Assembly (NCBI GenBank): GCA_965656085.1
Contig: CBFHJA010000008.1
Coordinates: 53,409 to 117,408, forward strand
Reading direction: 5' to 3'
From: Aliishimia sp965656085
GTDB taxonomy: Bacteria > Pseudomonadota > Alphaproteobacteria > Rhodobacterales > Rhodobacteraceae
Length of the DNA stretch: 64,000 bases
Shown: positions 33,707-50,936 of the stretch, piece after piece
How positions within the stretch are numbered: the first letter of the stretch is position 1
How the letters are laid out: each line of letters starts with the position of its first letter
The notes under the pieces: generated by a model
Databases searched by the model: none
What the model was told of the DNA's origin: nothing
Seen by the model: only the letters and a program-made list of their open reading frames with translations
Made by a program: the position numbers and the translations under genes

Positions 33707-36169
33707 ATGCCCGAAGCGACCCTGCCCCGCCACGCCCGGACCGTCATCATCGGGGGTGGCTCGCTTGGCATGAACACCGCCTACCACCTCACCAAGCTCG
33801 GGCACAGCGACGTGGTGGTTCTGGAGCAAGGGCAGCTGACGTCCGGCACTACGTGGCACGCGGCGGGGCTGATCGTGGCAGGCTTGCTGAAATCCGAGGC
33901 CGAATGCGCCATCTACACCCATGGGCGGGAGCTTTACGCCACTCTGGAGCAGGAAACCGGCATCCCCACCGGCTTTCGAGATGTCGGCTATCTGCAAATC
34001 GCCAACAATGACGAGCGGATGCATGAGATGCGCCGGATCGCGCCCTTCATGCGGCGCTTCGGGATCAACTGTCACGAGATCTCGGTCGCCGAGGCGCAGG
34101 AGATGTTCCCCATCGGCGATTTTTCGGACCTCAAGGGCGCGTTCTACATCCCCGAGGACGGGCGCGCGAACCCGGTCGATGTGACCATGTCGCTCGCCAA
34201 GGGGGCGAAGATGGGCGGCGCGCAGGTCTTCGAGGGCGTCCGGGTGGCGGAGATCACCGCGCGGGACGGCACCGCGACGGGAGTGCGCACGGCGGGCGGG
34301 CAGCAGATCACAGCGGAGAACGTGGTGATCTGCGGCGGGATGTGGTCGCGGCAACTCGGGGAGGCGCACGGGGTCAACCTGCCCCTGCAAGCCGCCGAGC
34401 ATTACTACCTGATCACCGAGACCATCCCCGGCTTGCCGCGCGATCTGCCGGTTGTGGAGGACCCCTCGACCTATACCTATTACCGCGAGGAGGTCGGCGG
34501 CATGATGCTCGGGCTCTTCGAGCCCGGTGCGGCGGCGTGGAAGCTGGAGGGCATCCCGGATGACTTTCAGTTCGGCGAGATCGAGCCGGATTGGGACCGG
34601 GTCGGGCCGGATCTGGAGAAGGCCTATAGCCGGGTGCCGGAGACGATGAAGTACGGGGTGAAGAAACTGTTTTGCGGGCCGGAGAGTTTCACGCCGGACC
34701 TTGCGCCGCTGGTCGGGCCGGTGCCGGAGTTGCGCAATCTTTGGGTGGCTTGCGGGATGAATTCGCTGGGGATTTTGAACGGCGCGGGGACGGGGATGGT
34801 GCTGGCGCATTGGATCGTGGACGGGGTGCCGCCGATTGATGTGACGGGGATCAATGTGAACCGGTTCAGCAAGGAGTTCGCCACGCCCGCCTTCCGGCGC
34901 GACCGCACGCCGGAGCAACTCGGCAAGCTCTTCGGGCAGCATTTTCACAACGAGAGCCCCAAGACCGCGCGGAGCGTCAAGCGGTCGGTGCTCTATGACC
35001 GGCTCAAGGAGGCGGGCGCGTATTTCGGGGAGGGCAATGGCTGGGAGCAACCCGACTGGTTTGCGCCCTCCCCCCGGCAGGCCAAGGTCGAGACCTATAG
35101 CTGGTTTCGGCAGACCTGGTTTGAGTGGCACGCCGCCGAGCACCGGGCCGCGCGGGAGGACGTGATCGTCATGGATATGACCTCGATGGCCTGTTTCAAC
35201 GTCGAAGGGCCGGACGCGCTGGCGCTGCTGTCGCGGCTGTCGTGCAACGAAGTGGACGTGCCGGTGGGCCGGGTGGTCTACACCGCGTGGGTCAATGAGC
35301 GCGGCGGGTTCGAGGCGGATTTGACGGTGACGCGGCTCGGGGCCGAGAAGTTCATGGTCGTGGTGGGCGAGAATTCCGCCGGGCATACGGAGATGCGGAT
35401 GCGTCGGCATGTGCAGCCCGGCGAGGTGGTGGTGATCACCGATATGACCGCCGGGCGCTGCCAGATCAACGTGCATGGGCCGAAAGCGCGGGAGCTTCTG
35501 AGCCGGATCAGCGGGGCCGATCTCAGCAACGAAGGCTTTCCCTTCATGACCGCGCGCGAGATTGATGTGGGCTATGCTGTGGTGCTGGCGATGCGCGTGA
35601 CCTTCATCGGCGAGCTTGGCTGGGAGTTGCATGTGCCCGCCACGCAAGCGGTGCAGGTCTATGATCTGATCATGGAGGCCGGGGCCGATCTGGGGGTGCG
35701 CAATGCGGGGATGCAGACGCTGAACTCGCTGCGGCTGGAGAAGGCCTACCGCGATTTCGGGATCGACGTGGACAATACCGACAACCCGATCGAGGCGGGC
35801 CTCGGGTTCGCGGTGAAGCTGGACAAGCCGGGCGGGTTCATCGGGCGCGATGCGCTGGCGGCGATCAAGGCGGAGGGCGTGCCGAAAACGCGGATGCTGC
35901 AATTCCTGCTGACCGACCCCGCGCCGCTGCTCTATGGCAACGAGTTGATCTTTTTGGATGGCACGGAGGTCGGCTATATTCAGGTCGGCGGCTATGGCCA
36001 TTCGCTGGGGGCGGCGACGGGGATCGGGTTTGCCGAACATGACGCGCCGCTGACGGCGGAGATCGTGGCGGGCGGGCAGTGGCAGATCGCGATTGCGGGG
36101 GAGATGTGGGACGCTGTCGCATCTTTGAAACCGCTCTATGATCCGGGGATGGCGAAAATCAAATGTTGA
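33707..36169 (+). CDS. Dimethylglycine/sarcosine dehydrogenase-like protein (DAO-GcvT fusion)
   Basis: 820 residues; start at 33707 after AAGGAAG. N-terminal FAD domain (TVIIGGGSLGMNTAYHLTKLG) with H51 in SGTTWHAAGL, the histidine that binds FAD covalently in dimethylglycine and sarcosine dehydrogenases. The C-terminal half (from about residue 430) is a GcvT-type tetrahydrofolate domain with FIGELGWELHVP and NPIEAGLGFAVKLD. It would oxidatively remove an N-methyl group and pass formaldehyde to folate. The operator upstream links it to the importer/oxidase cluster. Confidence 0.9.
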   Translation: MPEATLPRHARTVIIGGGSLGMNTAYHLTKLGHSDVVVLEQGQLTSGTTWHAAGLIVAGLLKSEAECAIYTHGRELYATLEQETGIPTGFRDVGYLQIANNDERMHEMRRIAPFMRRFGINCHEISVAEAQEMFPIGDFSDLKGAFYIPEDGRANPVDVTMSLAKGAKMGGAQVFEGVRVAEITARDGTATGVRTAGGQQITAENVVICGGMWSRQLGEAHGVNLPLQAAEHYYLITETIPGLPRDLPVVEDPSTYTYYREEVGGMMLGLFEPGAAAWKLEGIPDDFQFGEIEPDWDRVGPDLEKAYSRVPETMKYGVKKLFCGPESFTPDLAPLVGPVPELRNLWVACGMNSLGILNGAGTGMVLAHWIVDGVPPIDVTGINVNRFSKEFATPAFRRDRTPEQLGKLFGQHFHNESPKTARSVKRSVLYDRLKEAGAYFGEGNGWEQPDWFAPSPRQAKVETYSWFRQTWFEWHAAEHRAAREDVIVMDMTSMACFNVEGPDALALLSRLSCNEVDVPVGRVVYTAWVNERGGFEADLTVTRLGAEKFMVVVGENSAGHTEMRMRRHVQPGEVVVITDMTAGRCQINVHGPKARELLSRISGADLSNEGFPFMTAREIDVGYAVVLAMRVTFIGELGWELHVPATQAVQVYDLIMEAGADLGVRNAGMQTLNSLRLEKAYRDFGIDVDNTDNPIEAGLGFAVKLDKPGGFIGRDALAAIKAEGVPKTRMLQFLLTDPAPLLYGNELIFLDGTEVGYIQVGGYGHSLGAATGIGFAEHDAPLTAEIVAGGQWQIAIAGEMWDAVASLKPLYDPGMAKIKC

Positions 36170-36192
36170 CGCCGGGGGTTCGGCCTGCGGCC

Positions 36193-36246
36193 GAAGCGAG
36201 AGATCCTCTCTCGCGCTCTCGGGGATATTTTTGGCCAAAGGAAAAC
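36193..36246 (+). repeat. Hairpin plus GATATTTTTG dispersed repeat, copy 2
   Basis: Hairpin GCGAGAG-N3-CTCTCGC, then GCTCTC, then GGATATTTTTGGCCAAAGG and AAAAC, starting 23 bases after the dehydrogenase stop. Same parts as at 4973-5089, where a second hairpin is inserted between them. Confidence 0.7.
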
Positions 36247-36325
36247 TGGAATAGGGTGAGAGCGGAAGGCCTGTCCCTGGCCCCGAACCGGACCCTTGTA
36301 GAGGCCTGTGAGGCGTTTGGGCGCG

Positions 36326-37189
36326 TCAGCTGGTGAGTTGGCGTTCGCGGTAGAAGGTAAAGAGGCCCGCAGCGATGATGATCCCCGCCCCCACGAAGGT
36401 CAGGGTGTCGGGCCATTCGCCGAACACCACGAGGCCCAGAAGCGTCGCCCAGATCAGGCTGGTGTAGCGGAACGGGGCGATGAAGGAGACCTCGCCCACG
36501 CGCATCGTCTGGATCGAGAACACGTAGCCGCCGATGATGAACACCGCCGAGCCGCAGATCAGCAGCCACAGGTCGGCGCTCACCGGCACCCACTCCTGTG
36601 TCAGCGTGCGGGCGCCGAAGAACAGTGTGACCGCCACCGAGGTGCAGAGCGCGACCGTCAGGGAGGGCGTTTCGGGCGGCAGTCTGCGGGTGATGAGGTC
36701 GCGCGCGGTCACGAACAGCACCGCGATCAGCGCGTAGAGCGACCAGACCGAAAAGCCTTCGGTGCCGGGGCGCACGATCAGCAGCATCCCCGCGAACCCA
36801 ATCGCGATGGCGCTCAGGCGGCGCCAGCCCACAGGCTCGCCGAAGATCAGGTAGGCCCCGAGCGTCACCGCGAGCGGCATCGCCTGCAACACGGCGGTCA
36901 CATTGGCGAAGGGCAGGTTCAGAAGAGCGGTGAGGAAGAAAAAGGCCGCGCCGATCTCGGTGCCGCAGCGCAGAAGCACCAGCCCCCATGCCCGGCGGCC
37001 CATCGAGAAGCGCAGGCCCCGGAGCGCCAGCGCCAGCCCGAAGAACAGCACCGTCGCCAGCAGGCCGCGCAAGGTCAGCAGTTGCGCCAGCGGCAGCGCG
37101 CCGTTCGTGGCCTTGATGAACGCGTCATTCACCGTGAAGGAGAACATCGACGCCATCATCAGCAGCGCACCAAGGACATTGGGGCTCAT
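36326..37189 (-). CDS. DMT-superfamily (EamA) transporter
   Basis: 287 residues, ten helices in two EamA repeats. MSPNVLGALLMMASMFSFTVNDAFIK is a typical start. Overlaps the glycosyltransferase stop by 4 bases, so the two are co-transcribed. Substrate unknown. It is a distant paralogue of the transporter at 11994. Confidence 0.87.
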   Translation of the reverse strand: MSPNVLGALLMMASMFSFTVNDAFIKATNGALPLAQLLTLRGLLATVLFFGLALALRGLRFSMGRRAWGLVLLRCGTEIGAAFFFLTALLNLPFANVTAVLQAMPLAVTLGAYLIFGEPVGWRRLSAIAIGFAGMLLIVRPGTEGFSVWSLYALIAVLFVTARDLITRRLPPETPSLTVALCTSVAVTLFFGARTLTQEWVPVSADLWLLICGSAVFIIGGYVFSIQTMRVGEVSFIAPFRYTSLIWATLLGLVVFGEWPDTLTFVGAGIIIAAGLFTFYRERQLTS

Positions 37190-37995
37190 AGGGTCTTCAT
37201 CTCATCAAGGCTCACGCCGAAGCCCTTTTGCAGGGCCGCGTCCATGGCCGGCGGTTTCATCTTGTGCGTGAGGCCCATCTGCGTGGGGGTCGATTTGTTG
37301 TCCCCGTGGATCGTGCGGATGAAGGCGGGCACTGAGATATCGCTATAGGTGTTGTAGTGCTGCGGCAAGGCCCGGTGATTGTAGCGGTAAGGGTTGCGGT
37401 GATAGGAGACCGGGGCGAGCAGCGCGGTCCCCGTCGAGAGCGGCGCGCGCTCCACGGCGTCGAACACCTCGTTCTCGCCCCCCTCCTCACGGCGCACGTA
37501 GAAGCCCCGGTTGAACGCAATGGCATAGGTCTCGGTCTTGGGATGCATCTTGTGCAGGGTGCGGCAGATCCATTTGAGGCGGCGGATATAGTTGATATCC
37601 ACCGCGTCGTCGTCGTCGAGGCGGAACAGGATGCGATGGGTCGCGTCCCCGGGGTCGATCCCGTTATAGCCGTCCTTCAGGAGTTGGTAGTGCTTTTCCG
37701 TTCCCACCGGTTTGAGATGGATATGCGGCACCGGGTCCAGCAGGGCGCGGAGCCGGTCCATATGCGCGGGCGGCAGGCGCTCGGCCGTCAGCACCACCAG
37801 ATCGAACCCGTCATCGGACTGGCGCAGGAGCGAGGGCAGAACCAGACGTTCGAAGAGGTGAAAGCGCAACGCCATGCGCTCGGGCGAGAAGATATGCGCG
37901 GCGATGGCGTCGAGGCTGTCAAAGCGTTCAGAATAATAGGTCGGCGTCAGCACCGAGAAGCGCATCACGCCAATGCATCGCGTTGTGACCGCCAT
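37186..37995 (-). CDS. Putative rhamnosyltransferase family glycosyltransferase
   Basis: 269 residues. It matches the pattern of the putative rhamnosyltransferase family: CIGVMRFS, FSPERMALRFHLFERLVLPSLLRQSDDGFDLVVLTAE, and a metal-binding acidic motif RLDDDDAVDINYIRRL. Start at 37995 keeps the first family block and follows GGAAGGAG. Likely adds a sugar to a surface glycan; acceptor unknown. Confidence 0.8.
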   Translation of the reverse strand: MAVTTRCIGVMRFSVLTPTYYSERFDSLDAIAAHIFSPERMALRFHLFERLVLPSLLRQSDDGFDLVVLTAERLPPAHMDRLRALLDPVPHIHLKPVGTEKHYQLLKDGYNGIDPGDATHRILFRLDDDDAVDINYIRRLKWICRTLHKMHPKTETYAIAFNRGFYVRREEGGENEVFDAVERAPLSTGTALLAPVSYHRNPYRYNHRALPQHYNTYSDISVPAFIRTIHGDNKSTPTQMGLTHKMKPPAMDAALQKGFGVSLDEMKTL

Positions 37996-38107
37996 CTAGG
38001 GGGGCTCCTTCCGGCGCTGATCTGACACGAGGGCCGCGCGAAAGGAAAGAGCAAAGAGGCGCGCCGCTCGGGGGTGGCGCGCCGGTTTGTGTGCAGGCCG
38101 GGTCCGG

Positions 38108-39748
38108 TCAGGCCGCGAAGCCGAGCTTCGTGACGTGGATCTCGAAGGTCGGGTGCATATCTGCGCCCACGACATTCGCCTTGTGGTGGCGGTAGATGGA
38201 GCGCCAGTAAGGTTGGATCACCACGCCCTCGTCCTGCATGATCTTCTGCAGCTTCGCCATCACCTCGCGGCGCTGGTCGGCATCGGCAATCGCCATCGCC
38301 TCGCCGAGAAGCTGGTCGAATTCAGCGTTGGAAAAGGCGGATTCGTTCCATGCCTCGCCAGAGCGATAGGCCAGCGCGAGCACCTGCACACCCAGAGGGC
38401 GCTGCGCCCAGTCCGTGGAGGAAAAGGGGTATTTCGCCCAATCGTTCCAGAAGGTCGCGCCGGGCAGAACCGTGCGTTTCACCGGGATCCCGGCATCGCG
38501 CAGCATCGCCGCCGCCGCGTCGGTGGTGGCCTTGCGCCATGTGTCGTCGATGGAGATCAACTCGTGCTCGAACTCGGCCATCCCGGCCTCTTCCATCAGC
38601 GCCATCGCGCCTTCGGGATCGAAGACAGGGGCGGGCAATTCGGCATATTCCGGGTGGATCGGCGAGACATGGTGGTTTTCGGCCACCCGGCCATTGTCGG
38701 AGAAGCCCAGTTCCAGCAGAACCGCGTTATCGACGGCCATCGCCAGCGCACGGCGCACGCGGGCGTCCGAATAGGGTGTCATGCCATCCACTTCGGCCGT
38801 CTGGTTGGGGCGGATGACCACGGTGTTCGCCGTCACAGCCTCGGATTTCGACCAGCCGATGCCATCCATCAGAAGGATGAAATCGCCGATGGATTCGTAG
38901 AGCATGTCGACCTCGTCGGAATCCGCCGCCGCCACAATGGCCGCCTGATCCGTGCCATAGTCGAGGAATTCGATCCGGTCGAGATTCGCGCCCTCACCCC
39001 ACCACGTGTGATCGGGGTTCTTTTCGAGTACCGCGCGCACGCCCACCTCGAATACGCCGGGGCGGTACGGGCCCGTGCCAATCGGGTTGTCGAGCGGGTC
39101 GCCGTTGAAGCTCTGGTGCACGATGGCAGCCGGGTAGTCCGAAAAGCCCGCAATCAGGGTGATGTCGGGCTGCCCGAGCGTCAGCACGACCGTGCTGTCA
39201 TCGGCCACCGTGATCGCGCCTTCGCGGGCCATGCCGGTCTCGTCATCCACCAGCGAGGCCATGCGCGAGGCCATCGAATTGCCCTCAACGCCCTTGTCGC
39301 ACCAGCGGGCGATGTTGAAGGCCACGTCTTCGGCGGTGAAGGCGTCGCCATTGCTCCATGTCACGCCGGGGCGCACTTTCAGGGTGTATTCGGTGGCGTC
39401 CTCATTGACCTCCCAGCCTTCGAGCAGCATCGGCTTGAAGCTGCCGTCTATCTGGTATTCCACCAGATATTCGAGATAGCCGCGGGTGAAGTTCGACATC
39501 TGCGGCCAGTCATAGGTGCGCGGGTCTTTCAGCGCTTTGACGGCGGATTCGATCCGCAGCGTGCCGCCCGCTTGCATATGCGCTGCCGCTTGCGCCGGTT
39601 GCGCGAGGCCGAGCAGGCCATAGGCGGCGGCGGCACTGACGCCCAGCGAGGTCGTGCGGGTCATGAATTCGCGCCGCGACAGGCGGCCTTGTGCGACTTC
39701 TTCGGCGTAAAGCCGTGCGGCAGGATGCAGTATATCTGGATGTGTCAT
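38108..39748 (-). CDS. Solitary Tat-exported ABC substrate-binding protein (family 5)
   Basis: 546 residues. Twin-arginine signal LSRREFMTRTTSLGVSAAAAYG after a long N-region, then a dipeptide/oligopeptide-type binding protein (GGTLRIESAVKALKDPRTYDW... ending EIHVTKLGFAA). No permease or ATPase genes adjoin it, so it must work with a transporter encoded elsewhere or serve as a sensor. ATG at 39748 preferred to the GTG at 39757; neither has a strong ribosome site. Confidence 0.87.
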   Translation of the reverse strand: MTHPDILHPAARLYAEEVAQGRLSRREFMTRTTSLGVSAAAAYGLLGLAQPAQAAAHMQAGGTLRIESAVKALKDPRTYDWPQMSNFTRGYLEYLVEYQIDGSFKPMLLEGWEVNEDATEYTLKVRPGVTWSNGDAFTAEDVAFNIARWCDKGVEGNSMASRMASLVDDETGMAREGAITVADDSTVVLTLGQPDITLIAGFSDYPAAIVHQSFNGDPLDNPIGTGPYRPGVFEVGVRAVLEKNPDHTWWGEGANLDRIEFLDYGTDQAAIVAAADSDEVDMLYESIGDFILLMDGIGWSKSEAVTANTVVIRPNQTAEVDGMTPYSDARVRRALAMAVDNAVLLELGFSDNGRVAENHHVSPIHPEYAELPAPVFDPEGAMALMEEAGMAEFEHELISIDDTWRKATTDAAAAMLRDAGIPVKRTVLPGATFWNDWAKYPFSSTDWAQRPLGVQVLALAYRSGEAWNESAFSNAEFDQLLGEAMAIADADQRREVMAKLQKIMQDEGVVIQPYWRSIYRHHKANVVGADMHPTFEIHVTKLGFAA

Positions 39749-39923
39749 TCGGTTCACTTGTCGATTGGAAAGATCAGGGCAGCGGGTTCTCTCTTCCGCT
39801 GTGGAGCGCGCGCACCGTGCTCAGGTCATATCGCAGCAAATAACCCGAAAGCGACAGAGTCAAACAAAAACGACATAGCCAGACCAGGCGGATCGCCGCG
39901 CCGCGCAGGCCTGCGGCACGCAC

Positions 39924-39955
39924 GAAAAAGCCCCGCACGATGTGGCGGGGCTTTT
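39924..39955 (-). terminator. rpoC terminator
   Basis: Read on the minus strand: AAAAGCCCCGC, loop, GCGGGGCTTTTT. A GC-rich stem followed by a T run, 28 bases after the rpoC stop. Confidence 0.85.
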
Positions 39956-39982
39956 CCAATCTGTCAGGCTGTCAGACGCGGA

Positions 39983-44221
<4,239 letters not shown>

Positions 44222-44260
44222 TGAGTTTCCTCGAAAAAAGAGAGGGTGTGGGGGTGGGAT

Positions 44261-44314
44261 GGTGGGCAGATTGCCCACCCTACCGGGCGGTGTAGGGTGG
44301 GCAATCTGCCCACC
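44261..44314. repeat. REP inverted pair (REPIN) between rpoB and rpoC
   Basis: Two 23-nt REP units in perfect inverted orientation (44261-44283 and 44292-44314) separated by CGGGCGGT. Each unit is itself a near palindrome around TGGGCA/TGCCCA. In RNA this could form one 23-bp stem with an 8-base loop, or two small hairpins, between the rpoB and rpoC cistrons. Confidence 0.85.
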
Positions 44315-44328
44315 ACTTGCGGTTCCGG

Positions 44329-48468
<4,140 letters not shown>

Positions 48469-48599
48469 GCGGTTTTCGCACTCCATCTTTGTCGGTTCAC
48501 GCGACGGGGGGGCGGCCCGCGGCGAACACTCAAAGATCGAAAAGAGGATCTATCCCAGCGCACCGGCCCATTGGTGCGCGCCCGATCCAAATCTTTCCT

Positions 48600-48632
48600 A
48601 AAAAGCCGCTCGCTCGGGAGGGGCGGCTTTTT
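48600..48632 (-). terminator. Terminator-like hairpin upstream of rpoB
   Basis: AAAAAGCCGC...GCGGCTTTTT, symmetrical and so usable in both directions. On the minus strand it ends the orphan-gene transcript about 130 bases before rpoB. This implies that rpoB has its own promoter within 48469-48599, or that the hairpin acts as an attenuator. Confidence 0.65.
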
Positions 48633-48894
48633 GCGAAAGATTTCAGAGATGTATGGGTGAGTGTGCTCCTACCTGACCTCAAGACGCAAAAAGCCGGGCA
48701 CGAATCATCGGTCCCAGCGAGAGCTTCGACATAGGCGGTGATTAACAAAAGCACAAGGAGGCGTGCGGTGAAAAGTGATTTTTTGGCGCACCTGTTTCAA
48801 GCTTCGTTGGCTCGGCATCGTCGACCACCTGCACCCAAAACGACCAACAAATCAGGACCATTACTCTTGCTCGAGAAACAGCCCTACAGAAAAT
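48633..48894. other. AT-richer gap without a confident gene
   Basis: Between the hairpin and the orphan gene end. AAGGAGG at 48755-48761 precedes a GTG-started frame of about 65 codons on the plus strand (48768-48962). Its product has no recognisable family and it overlaps the orphan gene, so I do not call it. Confidence 0.3.
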
Positions 48895-49755
48895 CTAATC
48901 TTGATTGGCACGCATGCGCTTGTACATTTCAAACGCATGAAGATAGTCAGAATTGGCGCTAGTAACGAGTTGCTCACAACTTTTTCTGACTTCAAAGATC
49001 GGGTCGTCAGGAAATACGATTTTTCCTTCGCACTCTGAGAAATCATACTCACCTGATATTTCCACACCAAAGATCTTTGCCGCCTTCCGACAGCCGTCGG
49101 TGCTATCTAGTACAGCCTGTCGTTCCCGTTTTATCTGCAGGTAATCTTGGGTAGAACGCGCCTCCGCCACGCAAGCTTCATATGCATCGTCATAAATCTG
49201 CCGGCCAATGTAATCCCAAAGGACAACTTCATTGCGTCCTTCTTGAAAATTCTTTTGGTCAAATAAAAAAAGAGATTTCTCAGTTTCGGAGTACCGGTGC
49301 GGACAAATAGCCCGGAAACGGGTCTTCAACGAGTTCTGCTCGATCAACTCATGCCAAGCCTCTGTCTTTTTGACTTCTGGAACGCGAGGCACTATGCAAA
49401 GCGTAGGATCATCAGAGTAAGGGAACTCATTGAATTCTGTGCATTCTGACAGATTTGCCACGGCGGGAATGCGTCGCTGGTTGGGATTATACGAAGATGA
49501 GTCAAAACCCCGCTTCTTGAACTCAAAGCGTGTAATGAAAGTCGCGTAGTGAAAGCCGCGTTCCGTTCCACTCAGAACCTCAACGCCGAACTCCGGGGAG
49601 CCATGTCTAATTGAATAAAGTTGTTCTTCCCGTTCTCGACAAATCAACTCGTCCCGTGGCACTCTGTTTTCTTCTTCGCTCAGCGCCGGCGAGCCACTCC
49701 ACACTACGTAAAGACATGCTACAAAAGCTGCTAAAGAAAGCACGAAAAATCTCAT
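48895..49755 (-). CDS. Orphan secreted protein between rplL and rpoB
   Basis: 286 residues. A signal peptide or anchor (MRFFVLSLAAFVACLYVVWSGSPALS) is followed by a polar, cysteine-containing domain (ICRERE, LSECTEF, TLCIV, ICPHRY, ACVAE, GCRKA, SECEGK, SCEQL). No known family is recognised. Base composition is visibly AT-richer than the flanking ribosomal genes and codon choice differs (many AAA, GAA, TCA), so recent acquisition is likely. It interrupts the conserved rplL-rpoB junction. Confidence 0.7.
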   Translation of the reverse strand: MRFFVLSLAAFVACLYVVWSGSPALSEEENRVPRDELICREREEQLYSIRHGSPEFGVEVLSGTERGFHYATFITRFEFKKRGFDSSSYNPNQRRIPAVANLSECTEFNEFPYSDDPTLCIVPRVPEVKKTEAWHELIEQNSLKTRFRAICPHRYSETEKSLFLFDQKNFQEGRNEVVLWDYIGRQIYDDAYEACVAEARSTQDYLQIKRERQAVLDSTDGCRKAAKIFGVEISGEYDFSECEGKIVFPDDPIFEVRKSCEQLVTSANSDYLHAFEMYKRMRANQD

Positions 49756-49870
49756 TGTCCCCGTTCACTAGCCTATTGATCGAAACCAAAATTAGTTTCC
49801 AGCGTAGCCTCACTATTTGCCTGCACGCAAGAGACGTCAAACCCAGAAGCGATTTTGATGAACTCCATTA

Positions 49871-49906
49871 GAAAAAAAACAGCGCCCCGGTCTCCCGGAG
49901 CGCCCC
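49871..49906 (-). terminator. rplJL terminator
   Basis: On the minus strand GCGCTCCGG, short loop, CCGGGGCGC, then G and eight T. It lies 45 to 80 bases after the rplL stop. Confidence 0.8.
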
Positions 49907-49912
49907 AATAAT

Positions 49913-49935
49913 GTAGGGTGGGCAATCTGCCCACC
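49913..49935 (+). repeat. Single REP palindrome after rplL
   Basis: One 23-nt REP unit, identical to the right unit at 44292-44314, placed between the rplL stop and the rplL terminator. Confidence 0.8.
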
Positions 49936-49951
49936 ACCGTGCCAAAATCGC

Positions 49952-50329
49952 TTACGCGAGTTCGACCTCGGCGCCAGCTGCTTCCAGCTTGCCTTTGACC
50001 TCTTCGGCCTCGGCCTTGTCGACGCCTTCTTTGATCTTGCCGCCCGCTTCCACGAGGTCCTTGGCTTCCTTGAGGCCCAGACCGGTGATCGCACGCACTT
50101 CCTTGATCACGTTGATCTTGGACGCGCCGGCGTTCTTCAGAACGACGTCGAATTCGGTCTTTTCTTCCTCAGCCGCGGCGCCTGCGCCGTCTGCCGGGCC
50201 CGCCATCATCACAGCGCCGCCAGCGGCGGGCTCGATGCCGTACTCGTCCTTGAGGATGGTTTTCAGTTCTTGTGCTTCGAGAAGCGTCAGACCAACGATC
50301 TCTTCTGCCAGTTTTTTCAGATCAGCCAT
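49952..50329 (-). CDS. rplL: 50S ribosomal protein L7/L12
   Basis: 125 residues, the stalk protein that recruits translation factors. Helical N-terminal dimer domain MADLKKLAEEIVGLTLLEAQELKTILKDEYG, an Ala/Gly-rich hinge, and the C-terminal domain EFDVVLKNAGASKINVIKEVRAITGLGLKEAKDLVE. Start at 50329; the longer frame to 50365 has no similarity. 72 bases after rplJ. Confidence 0.97.
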   Translation of the reverse strand: MADLKKLAEEIVGLTLLEAQELKTILKDEYGIEPAAGGAVMMAGPADGAGAAAEEEKTEFDVVLKNAGASKINVIKEVRAITGLGLKEAKDLVEAGGKIKEGVDKAEAEEVKGKLEAAGAEVELA

Positions 50330-50401
50330 ATCTAGCTCTTTTCCGTTCTCAGATGTGTGTTCCAACGTGCAGGGGTATCCACACGCCGACGTGACGTTTG
50401 C

Positions 50402-50917
50402 TTATGCCGCCGCCTTGTCCTCAATGGTGGACAAGATGGAGGCGATGTTGCTTGCGGGTGCGCCAATCGCACCGGCGATGTTGGAGCCAGGCGCGCCGAT
50501 GCAGCCTGCGATGGAAGCGATGAGCTCCTCGCGGGACGGCAGTTTCGACACGGATTTGACACCTTCACGGTCCAGTACGTTGCCGTCCATGGCCCCGCCG
50601 AGGATCACGAACTTGTCGTTCCCCTTGGCGAAATCCTCGGCCACCTTCGCTGCTGCGACGGGGTCCTCGGAAAAGGTCAGGACGGTCATGCCCGTCAGGT
50701 ACTCACTCATCTGTTCGATGGGCTTGCCTTCCAGGGCGATCTTGGCGAGCCGGTTCTTGGCAACACGGACCGACGCTTCCGCGTCACGCGCTTTCGCACG
50801 CAGGTCCTGCATTTCAGCAACTGTCAGGCCGACGTAGTGAGCCACCACGACAACGCCAGAGCTTTCGAAGATCTGGCCGAGTTCCTCGACCACTTTCTCT
50901 TTCTGGGCTCTATCCAC
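50402..50917 (-). CDS. rplJ: 50S ribosomal protein L10
   Basis: 171 residues with a GTG start at 50917 (DRAQKEKVVEELGQIFESSGVVVVAHY). It anchors the L7/L12 stalk on the ribosome. The next frame upstream (50971) would read through the leader. Preceded by a structured leader typical of autoregulated rplJL operons. Confidence 0.96.
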   Translation of the reverse strand: MDRAQKEKVVEELGQIFESSGVVVVAHYVGLTVAEMQDLRAKARDAEASVRVAKNRLAKIALEGKPIEQMSEYLTGMTVLTFSEDPVAAAKVAEDFAKGNDKFVILGGAMDGNVLDREGVKSVSKLPSREELIASIAGCIGAPGSNIAGAIGAPASNIASILSTIEDKAAA

Positions 50918-50936
50918 AGTTTCACTCCAATTGTTG

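Noticed and set aside
33668..36238. Minus-strand open frame of 856 codons opposite the dimethylglycine-dehydrogenase-like gene
   Set aside because: Shadow of a clearly recognised flavoprotein; composition is Arg/His/Pro-rich.
48768..48962. Small plus-strand frame with an AAGGAGG site
   Set aside because: It overlaps the end of the orphan gene, has no recognisable features and a GTG start; evidence too thin.
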